Origin: Hyalella azteca
Lineage: Eukaryota > Arthropoda > Malacostraca > Amphipoda > Hyalellidae
Assembly: GCF_000764305.2 (NCBI RefSeq)
Contig: NW_025939209.1
Span: forward strand, 1,927-65,926
DNA: 64,000 nucleotides
Direction of reading: 5' to 3'
Shown: one piece after another, positions 25,501 through 30,770 of the stretch
Position numbering within the stretch: position 1 is the stretch's first letter
Layout of the letters: each line of letters begins with the position of its first letter
The notes under the pieces: generated by a model
The model's database searches: none
Told to the model about the DNA's origin: nothing
The model's input: the letters and a program-made list of their open reading frames with translations, nothing else
Translations under genes and position numbers: made by a program

Positions 25501-28500
25501 AGTTGACCCATCAGAAGCCCATTTTGCGGTTGAACTACTATAAGGTTGACCCATCAGAAGCCCATTTTGCGGTTGAACTACTAAAAGGTTGAACCATCAG
25601 AAGCCCATTTTGCGGTTGAACTACTATAAGCTTGACCCATCAGAAGCCCATTTTGCGGCGGCGAGCGCCAGGGGAAGCTGCTGGATGAGCTGTGACGATT
25701 CCACTTCAGTAAGACTTATAAGTACTTATATTATCAGTCTGCTTATATCGCAAGTTCACAAGGAATTTAAAAGCAAAGAAAACACCAAACAAATTCACCA
25801 TATCGATGGAGCAGGGCTCAGAAACGTTTTCAATATCAATATAGTGAATTTGCTTAGTAAGACTTATATTCATGCATATATGAACTAGTACCTATAAGGT
25901 TGACCCATCAGAAGCTCATTTTTGCGGATGTAGTTCGTTGTTCGCCTGTGACGTTACTGATCTCAGTGACGTCACAGGCATTAACCAATCTCCGAAATGC
26001 GATCAAACCAGTCAACCAATCCGTCATGGGAACGACGGGTTTGTTTACGTTTCTCGATCTACGTGACGTAACAATAAAGCTGAACTGAAAGATGGAACTT
26101 CTCGTGGGTCAACCTTTTCAACCATGTATTCAAGTGTATGCTGTTGGGTTACACCTGAGCAATAGTCCTTAAATCACCGTTCGTCTGATCATTTTAAGAC
26201 ATCTTGCCGTTACGGTTGAACTACTATGAGGTTGACCCATCAGAAGCCCATTTTGCGGTTGAACTACTATAAAGTTGACCCATCAGAAGCCCATTTTGCG
26301 GTTGAACTAATATAAAGTTGACCCATCAGAAGCCCATTTTGCGGTTGAACTACTATAAAGTTGACCCATCAGAAGCCCATTTTGCGGTTGACTCCCGCGA
26401 AATACTATAAGGTTGACCCATCAGAAGCCCATTTTTGCGGATGTAGTTCGTTGTTCGCCTGCGACGTCACTGATCTCAGTGACGTCACGGGCTTTCACCA
26501 ATCACCGAAATGCGATCAAAGCAGTCGACCAATCAGTCACGGGAATGACGTGTTTGTTTTCGTTTCACGATCTACGTGACGTAACAAGAAAGCTGAACTG
26601 AAAGACGGAACTTCTCGTGGGTCAACCTTATATAGTTCAACCATGTATTCAAGTGTATGCTGTTTGGTTACACTCCAGCAATAGTCCTTACATTACCGTT
26701 CGTATGATCATTTTAACAAATCTTGCCGTTAATTAGCAACCTACTGCTCGATCATACCATGATTGCTATGTTCGCTTAAATCATTGAATTTTAAAACGTG
26801 AGAGGGTAGGGTGGCCAACAGTAACAGTACCAGGAATGGAGCTGTGAGCTGTGGGTTCGATCCCAGCTTCCTGCGACAGTTCTGGTCAAATCGGCGAGGA
26901 GGCTGGGGGTCGTTAAAAGTAACGTAAAATTGGAGCAGTGACTTGCTTGTTTGAGACCCGCAACAAGCTGTGAATGTTCTGCATTCAGAATCGGCGACAT
27001 GTCTAACGGCTTGATAAACGCTGAGACCGCTTCACTACCATTATACCTATACACACAATTAGTTGCAATGGTCGAGGCCACTTCTCGTTGAATAAGTTTC
27101 TTTGTTTGAAGCCTAGTGCTATAAAGGCATCGATAAATGAAGGTGAAATTCAAGTCTAAAAATAAAAAAGCGATTTTTAAATCAGTAAGAGTAGGTATAT
27201 TTATTAGGAGAAAGTTCACGTTTGCTTAACATTTCAGAACTGACCGAATATGAGTTCAGTGCTGGATGGGTGTTAGAACGGATTGCTCAATAATAAGGGT
27301 ACCTACCCGAGTTTGATTATTATTAACTGGATTCTTAATGACGGAGATTCTGGACGACGTGATTCTTTCATCCAAATTCGGTTTCTCAAATTGCAAGGAT
27401 TATCATCTATTCTGAGCTACGCCGGGCTACCTCATACTTATTAATATGAAAAACAAGATTGTGAACTGCAGTAGATGATTCTAAAGTGGTTGAGGCAATT
27501 TTTCACTTATATTCTTAGTATAGGAACGAAGAGTCTTCATAGTAGGAAGCGATATGAGTGAATTGCCATGTTTGCCGCTGCGAATACTGGCTGAATTAGT
27601 CGTTTACGTGGCTGATTTATAATGTGCTCATAGAATGTATACGTACTTTGTATATGTCGTGTTCAGGTCATTTCATAAACTTGTTTCTTTACTTACTTGG
27701 GAAAACATAATACCGTAGTATTTCTATGACTTATCATTTGAGATTCTGGACAATAACATCACCAGCATACAAATTTCATCCGTCCAGTTCGTTAATGATA
27801 TATTATGCTCTTCTTGACTCATGCATTTTTCGTCAACAAGAATCAGTACGGTTCATCTCGCACCCTAATATACGTGTCTAACTTCAGTATATAATTCCCA
27901 GGTACACTGATATGGGAGAGACTCATACCATCGGGCCCTAAACCTCAACCTCGTTCCCAATTCTGCGCCTTCGTGGCCCCATCTCACGGGCTCAAGACTT
28001 CCCGCTACACTTCAGCGCATTCCACCCTGGGCTCAACCTCCACCACCTCGACGGGTGGAAGCAGCTACACCAGCGGCTACGGTAGCGGCTGCAGTGGTAG
28101 CATCGACGGAGGTTCCAGGTTCCGAAGGGACGGACCAGGTCCTGGTGGTTTCGGAGGTTCAACCATACATGAGCGAGAAGGCTGCCCGTGTCATGACTTT
28201 GACTCACCGAGTGACGATGGGGATGATGAAATTGACCCTAATAGATTACGTTACCTCATTCAAAAGAATTGTGTGAATAATTCTCAAACCGGTAACTTGA
28301 AACTTTCGATTTCTAAAATTTCCCAGCTAAACTTATCTCACTTAGGGAAGTATTATAATTATAGTATGCTTAGCAATGATAGCACGGAAAGTGTAGTGGA
28401 GGACTCTGTAGCTAGTACCTGTGATAGTTACGGTGGTAAACTCATGAAATCACAATCTATACAAGGATTGAAAGACAAGGTTCTGCGCAACGAAGAATCG

Positions 28501-29475
28501 GGAAGTATGAATACTCTTTCTCGTGACATTCTGTCCGTTCCTAATTTTGGGGACGTCATTGGACCGGAAATCAGTCATTCAAAGGAGGAAAATATATTTT
28601 CGTCGGCAAGTAAAAGTAGACTTGGTAACGTCGAATGTCTGGAAGATCTAGAAGACGATACCGCTAACGTTCCAGCACACTCTATTCACGGTCACCTCGC
28701 GTTCCGTAGTGACCCAGTTGGTAGATCTACCGATACGAGTATCAGTGATAACCTCATGTCTTTCTCTTGCACAGAAAGTTCACACGGTAGTCAAGCCAAT
28801 GTAAACGACTCTTCTAATGGCTGTAGTGGAAGCTTCGCGAACCCTAACTACGTAGCGTCGTCCGAATCTGGTAGAAACGAGGGTGGTTTACTTAGTCAAG
28901 ATTATTGGAGGAAAGGGGCTTTAGACCTTGAAAGTGTCCGGCACAAACAGTTTGCTGAAATCTTGAGAACTCCTCCGGATTCTGGTATTGGTTTAGGAGT
29001 CGAAATGGAAGGACGGGCGCCTAAAGATGTTAGTATCAAAACTTTAGAAGATTTTGTTAACTTGGACTACCAAAAGACTATTTACAGGAAATCATATCAA
29101 CCTGTGTATCCTGTTGTGGGTGTTATGGAACCTATGTTTAGTGGGTCTGAAAATTGCGGTCTGGGGTCAAGAAATACGCCGGATGGAGCAGGTGGAGAGG
29201 GCAGAGTGGCGGAAGGAGTTGGAAGTGGTGGAGGCGGGACATCGAGAGTGACATTTGGTGATGCAAGCCAGACAGCTCCTCCGTCCCGTCCTAGAGTTTC
29301 TGGTGAAAGGAGCGGTGGTATTCTGACGAGTGCTCGAGTGAACCCATTTTTGAGGGTGGAACCGACCTCGGAACTCCTGGGTCCAGAAGTAATGTACATT
29401 GTAGGAGGAAAAGAAACCGGCCATCTTACAGTTAAGCGGCCATTATCCGTCTGGAAACTAGATTTCCCATTCTAG
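1669..29475 (+). CDS. Kelch-repeat beta-propeller protein, 3' part of gene (five exons in window)
   Basis: The gene is split over exons 1669-1823, 13708-13922, 22167-22316, 25059-25205 and 27902-29475. About 740 residues are encoded here and the 5' end lies outside the window. Each short exon carries one Kelch blade: an opening aromatic W (WQE, TWRKW, VWQKV, TWTVV, IWERL), a double-glycine strand (LLVFGG, MIVYGG, MWVYGG, MVVFGG, YIVGG) and a closing aromatic motif (LWIYEI, MWTF, LWKYH, LWRFHF, VWKLDF). Kelch propellers are usually protein-interaction scaffolds, and no catalytic domain is visible. Intron phases are 0, 1, 1 and 1 and agree at all junctions except exon 2/3, where a 10-bp duplication shifts the frame. 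The exons are GC-rich while the introns are AT-rich and repeat-laden. The family member is unresolved; I do not recognise a specific orthologue. The Kelch assignment is strong, the role unknown. Confidence 0.85.
1824..2325 (+). repeat. Tandem array that includes the exon-1 donor edge
   Basis: About four units of 95-120 bp begin with the real exon end CTACGAGATCAAG/gtgggc at 1811-1829. Copies of the edge lie near 2004-2022 (CTACGAGATTAAG/gtgggc, donor GT at 2017) and 2109-2127 (donor GT at 2122). A decayed copy lies near 2214-2235, where the GT is lost (ataaaaggaggggc). Between them are repeats of tcctatgtaaag and gagggtaatgtattggttta. The array is intronic. Confidence 0.8.
2323..2460 (+). mobile_element. 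140-bp interspersed element, copy 1
   Basis: Contains actgcagtgagtgacagaga, gcgcatttgctcgtcgacg, aacgtgaagtcacgg and a closing gagaaaatgcgc. The two inner ends, gcgcattttctc and gagaaaatgcgc, are inverted. The same sequence recurs at 7947-8120, 11426-11580, 15732-15872 and 23056-23210, in both orientations. It is short, non-coding and MITE-like. No clear target duplication is seen. Confidence 0.7.
5690..5782. repeat. 13-bp minisatellite
   Basis: Seven copies of ctctctcaattga with one substitution. Confidence 0.9.
6736..6815. repeat. Short direct repeats of aatgtcactacaagaacct
   Basis: Three copies at about 23-31 bp spacing, with short variable spacers (atat, ttatataagaag). Confidence 0.85.
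7689..7750 (-). repeat. Short foldback element, copy in reverse orientation
   Basis: About 62 bp made of two inverted arms of about 26 bp around a loop of about 11 bp. It is the reverse complement of the elements at 33630, 33718 and 47434, which share aaaatttagagtcgcc and gtaatccaaatcagaag. The matching sequence runs a few bases beyond the arms. Confidence 0.7.
7947..8120 (-). mobile_element. 140-bp interspersed element, copy 2
   Basis: Opposite orientation to the copy at 2323. It keeps agcattttctcatttatgg, tccgtctgtccgtccgtga, gagaaaatgc and cactgcagtgagtactga. It is the most diverged copy, with a longer centre. Confidence 0.65.
9975..10075 (+). repeat. Interspersed repeat, copy A
   Basis: About 100 bp, including ctgaccagaaactgatttcg and agaataactttgcgccgag. 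The reverse complement is found at 21943-22031, immediately before the partial duplicate of Kelch exon 3. Overlapping reading frames have no recognised domain. Confidence 0.65.
11426..11580 (-). mobile_element. 140-bp interspersed element, copy 3
   Basis: Reverse orientation. Has tttttagcgcattttctcat, tccgtccgtccgtctgtccg, cgttttcgtcga and cactcactgcagtgaatact. It lies just upstream of the Tc1-like relic. Confidence 0.7.
11765..11922 (-). pseudogene. Tc1-like transposase, C-terminal fragment
   Basis: In another minus frame the sequence reads RLPYFHPPQSPDLNIIKHLW, then a stop at 11765-11767. This is the conserved SPDLNxIExLW block that carries the last catalytic acid of the DD34E triad. Here that Glu is replaced by Lys (IIKHLW). 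Together with the missing centre this marks a dead copy. Confidence 0.75.
11925..12227 (-). pseudogene. Tc1-like transposase, N-terminal DNA-binding part
   Basis: The 100-residue frame reads VSRSAVSKVMTAIEREGK, RRSGRKSKLSERDHQYL, IVKDSRKTTAVKITADLQ and TVRRELHKSGLYGRAAI. That is the paired-type helix-turn-helix plus second HTH layout of Tc1 transposases. The true start is probably upstream: another frame near 12239-12290 reads RDQIVGARMAGASVT and is joined to this one only by a frameshift. After GRAAI the frame soon ends, and the first two catalytic aspartates are absent. Confidence 0.8.
12751..13122 (+). CDS. Unassigned 123-residue reading frame (doubtful)
   Basis: The frame opens with MLNLLRSLVKTELQ and has a possible amphipathic stretch (EQVVHLQEQVYLLKLAL). 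A hydrophobic stretch follows (TNFLLNLLIVVLSIHIL) and a second hydrophobic tail (ALFSFVLFFLIS). An upstream tttttcctag could be a splice acceptor. It lies inside intron 1 on the gene's own strand. Joining it would disturb the phase-0 link of exons 1 and 2, since its end is a stop. I recognise no family. It may be a chance frame or the remnant of an inserted gene. Confidence 0.2.
   Translation: MLNLLRSLVKTELQTINSTGLGEEGLNTESGLLLASTEQVVHLQEQVYLLKLALNVDYFLTGLIRGIGTVAGRNATNFLLNLLIVVLSIHILSNKGCQECVLFNGTMSNSYALFSFVLFFLIS
13386..13678. repeat. 78-bp tandem array before exon 2
   Basis: Four copies of a unit with gaattcacgagtagtggcaa, tctgtgaatgccgaaatttt and atccctgaagcatttgaag. The array stops 30 bp before the exon-2 acceptor, and the last unit is truncated. 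The 78-bp period leaves both strands open, giving false reading frames at 13369-13584 and 13460-13678. Confidence 0.92.
13708..13922 (+). CDS. Kelch exon 2, with 10-bp duplication and frame break at its end
   Basis: The acceptor is tttgtctgacctcag. The exon reads TKTWRKWNPPAGG, a Pro/Ser/Gly-rich loop, then GRRGHSAVLAGNKMIVYGG and HGSTNEMWTF. The expected end, as kept in the duplicate at 13952-14043, is TTCAATGTCG/gttagt in phase 1, which fits exon 3 (DTEVWQKV). In the exon itself the end reads ccttcattgt ccttcaatgt, a 10-bp tandem duplication. The donor is then in phase 2 and exon 3 would be read out of frame. It may be an assembly error, a null allele or a real lesion. Confidence 0.8.
13952..14043 (+). 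repeat. Partial duplicate of Kelch exon 2, 3' part with donor
   Basis: A copy of 13852-13951, offset by 100 bp. It runs from GTTTACGGTGGCTTCC through the exon end into the first bases of the intron (gttagttcattggtaactt). It differs by two inserted bases (ttccacagg for ttccagg) and lacks the 10-bp duplication. The change creates a cag that could act as an acceptor at 13971. Because of the two-base insertion its own Kelch frame is shifted before that point. Confidence 0.85.
15732..15872 (-). mobile_element. 140-bp interspersed element, copy 4
   Basis: Reverse orientation. Has tttttagcgcattttctcat, tgtctgtctgtctgtccgtg, acgttttcgtcgacgagaaa and gcgctctctgtcactcactg. Confidence 0.72.
16496..16536. 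repeat. GCT/CTG trinucleotide tract, about 13 units
   Basis: Uninterrupted GCT repeats. On the minus strand they read CAG and sit in a short open stretch (16482-16579) after a possible acceptor. See the findings. Confidence 0.97.
16582..16602. repeat. Short interstitial telomere-like tract
   Basis: About three units of ttagg (gtaggttaggttaggttag). TTAGG is the common insect telomere motif. The tract is far too short to be a telomere. Confidence 0.8.
16975..17179. repeat. Direct duplication flanking an ambiguous base
   Basis: About 100 bp, starting tctgacaaattttccatgaa and ending ttcgacgctcc, occurs twice without visible change (16976-17077 and 17079-17179). A single N at 17078 separates the copies. 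Perfect identity at an N suggests a failed overlap join in the assembly rather than a real duplication. Confidence 0.85.
19188..19217. repeat. Perfect hairpin, 13-bp stem
   Basis: Arms atgttcaagaaat and atttcttgaacat around the loop aacg. Confidence 0.9.
19455..20165. repeat. Tandem array of about 54-bp units
   Basis: About 13 units with gcagtctcgtgaagcag, then ggcttctaagtct, then gcaaaagtacttacattaac. Unit length varies from roughly 50 to 60 bp. The first units (near 19470-19530) are the most diverged, as is usual at array edges. Confidence 0.9.
21943..22031 (-). repeat. Interspersed repeat, copy B, beside the exon-3 duplicate
   Basis: Reverse complement of 9975-10075, sharing cggcacaaagttattctggg and cgatcgaaatcagtttctgg. 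It ends just before atctgacgctcgttctcat, where the duplicated intron/exon-3 sequence starts. Confidence 0.65.
22031..22121 (+). repeat. Partial duplicate of Kelch exon 3, acceptor and 5' part
   Basis: Matches 22143-22233 at 112 bp spacing. It includes the acceptor tctgacgctcgttctcatccgacag trimmed to its last bases (cgttctcatccgacag, ending at 22054) and about 65 exon bases encoding TEVWQKVCC and LPPARHSHT. It then breaks off into ccttcctcaaaattttg-like sequence with no donor. Changes include GGC to GAC (Gly to Asp) in the conserved loop. A spliced product from this acceptor would run into non-coding sequence. Confidence 0.87.
22167..22316 (+). CDS. Kelch exon 3, one blade
   Basis: The acceptor is ttctcatccgacag, ending at 22166, phase 1. 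It encodes DTEVWQKVCCRGDLPPARHA, HTAVLYDGFMWVYGGMTD and LQERNDLWKYHV. It ends GTTG before gtcagt at 22317, phase 1. At 150 bp and symmetric (1-1) it could be skipped without a frame change. The PPARHAHTAV segment is typical of the loop and second strand of a Kelch blade. Confidence 0.88.
23056..23210 (+). mobile_element. 140-bp interspersed element, copy 5
   Basis: Same orientation as the copy at 2323. Has cactgcagtgagtgacagag, gcgcattttctcgtcgacga, acgtgaagtcacggacgg and gagaaaatgcgct. It is the most complete plus-strand copy. Confidence 0.75.
24530..25050 (+). repeat. 24-bp minisatellite resembling the exon-4 acceptor
   Basis: Roughly 20 units of gttgctgtacctcag/agtctcg with shortened variants, interrupted by unique sequence at about 24590-24715. 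The last unit passes directly into the exon-4 junction gttatacccag/AGTCGCG. The array therefore looks like repeated copies of the exon's own acceptor and first bases. Each unit offers a pyrimidine-containing run plus CAG. Confidence 0.85.
25059..25205 (+). CDS. Kelch exon 4, one blade
   Basis: The acceptor is ttatacccag, ending at 25058, phase 1. It encodes ESRTWTVVRARQGPG, HSHVAAVLRGVMVVFGGERQ and GELLDELWRFHF. It ends TTCA before gtaagg at 25206, phase 1, and the next exon completes Ser. It is 147 bp and symmetric. It lies between the 24-bp acceptor-like array and the 43-bp array that begins about 22 bp after the donor. Confidence 0.87.
25228..25655 (+). repeat. 43-bp minisatellite, first cluster
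   Basis: About ten units of ttgaactactataaggttga followed by cccatcagaagcccattttg and cgg. The unit matches the terminal inverted repeat and inner flank of the MITEs at 25876-26126 and 26386-26645. The last unit runs straight into the duplicated exon-4 end (cattttgcggcggcgagcgc). Confidence 0.93.
25656..25725 (+). repeat. Mutated copy of exon-4 3' end with donor
   Basis: GGCGGCGAGCGCCAGGGGAA through GATTCCACTTCA/gtaaga matches the last 50 or so bases of exon 4 plus the donor (GT at 25709). In the Kelch frame GAGCTGTGG has become GAGCTGTGA, a stop. A third piece of the donor region, tagtaagacttatattcatg, occurs near 25855. Confidence 0.88.
25876..26126. mobile_element. MITE with inverted ends related to the 43-bp unit, copy 1
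   Basis: The left end is tgaactagtacctataaggt tgaccc and the right end is gggtcaaccttttcaaccat, inverted with respect to each other. The centre has a near-palindromic gtgacgttactgatctcag plus tgacgtcac. Homology to copy 2 goes on past the right end to about 26214, so the pair was also duplicated as a block. Confidence 0.7.
26215..26385 (+). repeat. 43-bp minisatellite, second cluster
   Basis: About four units of the same 43-bp sequence as at 25228-25655, placed between the two MITE copies. Confidence 0.92.
26386..26645. mobile_element. MITE with inverted ends, copy 2
   Basis: Left end atactataaggttgacccat and right end gggtcaaccttatatagttc. The centre carries gcgacgtcactgatctcagt followed by gacgtcacgg, a palindrome containing the CRE-like core TGACGTCA. 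It is a closer match to the 43-bp unit than copy 1. Confidence 0.72.
26795..27020 (+). mobile_element. tRNA-derived SINE, copy 1
   Basis: Begins near gtagggtggccaacagtaa (box-A-like ggtggcc) and has gtgggttcgatcccagcttc, a box B (GGTTCGATCCC). It continues ctgcgacagttctggtcaaa, then gttaaaagtaacgtaaaat and gcaacaagctgtgaatgttc. The same order of blocks occurs reversed at 50045-50355. No target duplication or A-tail was identified, so the limits are approximate. Confidence 0.65.
27902..29475 (+). CDS. Terminal Kelch exon: last blade split by a long disordered insert
   Basis: The acceptor is ataattcccag, ending at 27901, phase 1. The exon begins STLIWERLIPSGPKPQPRSQ, the start of a Kelch blade. 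About 450 residues rich in Ser, Gly, Asp and Asn follow: STSTTSTGGSSYTSGYGSG; CPCHDFDSPSDDGDDEID; LSISKISQLNLSHLGKYYN; ALDLESVRHKQFAEILRT; LEDFVNLDYQKTIYRKSY. It closes EVMYIVGGKETGHLTVKRPL, SVWKLDFPF, then TAG at 29473-29475. The end has the YIVGG and VWKLDF signatures of a blade, so the insert sits in a loop of the last blade. Short charged or aromatic blocks in the insert may be binding motifs; this is inference. Confidence 0.88.
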
Positions 29476-29603
29476 AAGGTACGTAGTATTAAGAGTTGTG
29501 TAGGTAACAGTTCATTGTAAATATTACCGATCAACTATTGATTAGCAATTCGAGTTGCCTAGCTGTGGCATTTTAAATTTTTTATGACGTGTTTTATGAC
29601 AGA

Positions 29604-29671
29604 ATTAAAGTACTGTAGTCCTGTACAAATTAACTTTAAGAAATTTGGTAATGTGTGCCGGATTGTGTTCG
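29604..29671 (+). terminator. Probable poly(A) signal of the Kelch gene
   Basis: ATTAAA at 29604-29609, about 130 bp after the stop, followed at 29652-29671 by the GT-rich tgtgtgccggattgtgttcg. This suggests a short 3' untranslated region ending near 29625-29640. No AATAAA is closer. Confidence 0.45.
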
Positions 29672-30510
29672 ACACTGGTTTATTTTTTCGCAGTAAATTA
29701 TTTACCCAATGTTGTCTTACAAGAATAACGGGAACAAATTAAACGAAAGTTAGCAATCACGGAGAATTGAGCTTCAACAAAAACCAGTTTCTCAAACGGC
29801 ATGCCTTGTTCATTTTGTTTCCATAATTCATATGGCTAATAGCTCGACTGACTTAAATTAGTGCAATCATAAATGATCCATCATTGTTTCGATCGTCGAA
29901 CAAATCTTTGCCTGTTCACCAAAATGTGTTATCGAATCAGCTGCAAAGCAGATGAGTTCGACAAATTTTCGGCAGTCAATTGATATGCGATTGGTTTATG
30001 CCTGACAGTATTTTACCGATAGTATGGCGTCAATAGCCAGTGAGGCTGGCCATTGATAGTCTCGTAAAAAGCTCGCCCAAATTTTTCGAACGCGATTGTT
30101 TGGGGTTATGCCGTCAGCCAGGTGGTTCGAGTGCAAAAAAAAAAGAACAAAGCGATTTTTTAGGCCAAAAAAATTGCGTTCTCATTTTCATTATAACAAA
30201 TTTTGTTAGAATGCAATAAAAAAATTTTTTAACCAAAATTTACATTCACATTTTTAATTACAACCATTACTGTTTCCATTCAAACTTTCCCTGAAAATTT
30301 CAAAACTTCAAACGAGTTCTTGCAAGCTTCGTTGCAGACAAGAATTGGCCGGTCACAAGAATCCTGCCTTCCTTAAAGAAGAACGATCGCCCCTGACTGT
30401 CAAGCTGGCCTTGAGGGCCTCAGTTGCTGATGTTCTCTTTATTTTCCAGCGTACAGCTCTCGTCTTCATAATAAATAGTGAATGTTTGCCTCGCAGGTCT
30501 TCCCTGTGTT
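29672..30510. other. Non-coding sequence, nothing recognised
   Basis: Downstream of the Kelch gene. AT-rich with an A-run at 30136. No domain-bearing frame on either strand. Confidence 0.5.
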
Positions 30511-30512
30511 GC

Positions 30513-30770
30513 ATTTATTGATTCATTTAATGAGAGGACCATGCAACTATTTTTCTTAGCTACTCGAGAATTCCAATTTGTATGAATCGATAAAATTCGG
30601 TTGAATTTCGCGAGGATAACAGCTCAAAATTCATCACATCTGTTTTATTGATTCATTTAATGGGGGCCATGCAACTATTTTCCTCAGCTACTCGAGGATT
30701 CCAATTTTTATGAAGTGATTAAATTCAATTAAATTTCGCGAGAATAATAGCTCAAAATTCTTCACATCTG
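30513..30770. repeat. Tandem duplication, about 130 bp, two diverged copies
   Basis: Copies at 30513-30642 and 30643-30770 share ttattgattcatttaatg, ccatgcaactatttt and agctcaaaattc. Many substitutions show it is old. Confidence 0.9.

Larger units (their letters stand above)
25206..27901 (+). other. Intron 4 of the Kelch gene (about 2.7 kb)
   Basis: From gtaagg to the acceptor ataattcccag. It holds two clusters of the 43-bp array, a mutated copy of the exon-4 3' end, two copies of a MITE and a SINE. The stretch 27220-27880 has nothing recognised. Confidence 0.75.

Noticed and set aside
26820..26870. tRNA gene suggested by a box B
   Set aside because: No cloverleaf or discriminator end; fits a SINE head.
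26875..27219. 142-codon minus frame
   Set aside because: Overlaps the SINE antisense; no domain.
28970..29000. DSG-type phosphodegron in the Kelch insert (PPDSGIGL)
   Set aside because: Lacks the second serine required by the DSGxxS pattern.
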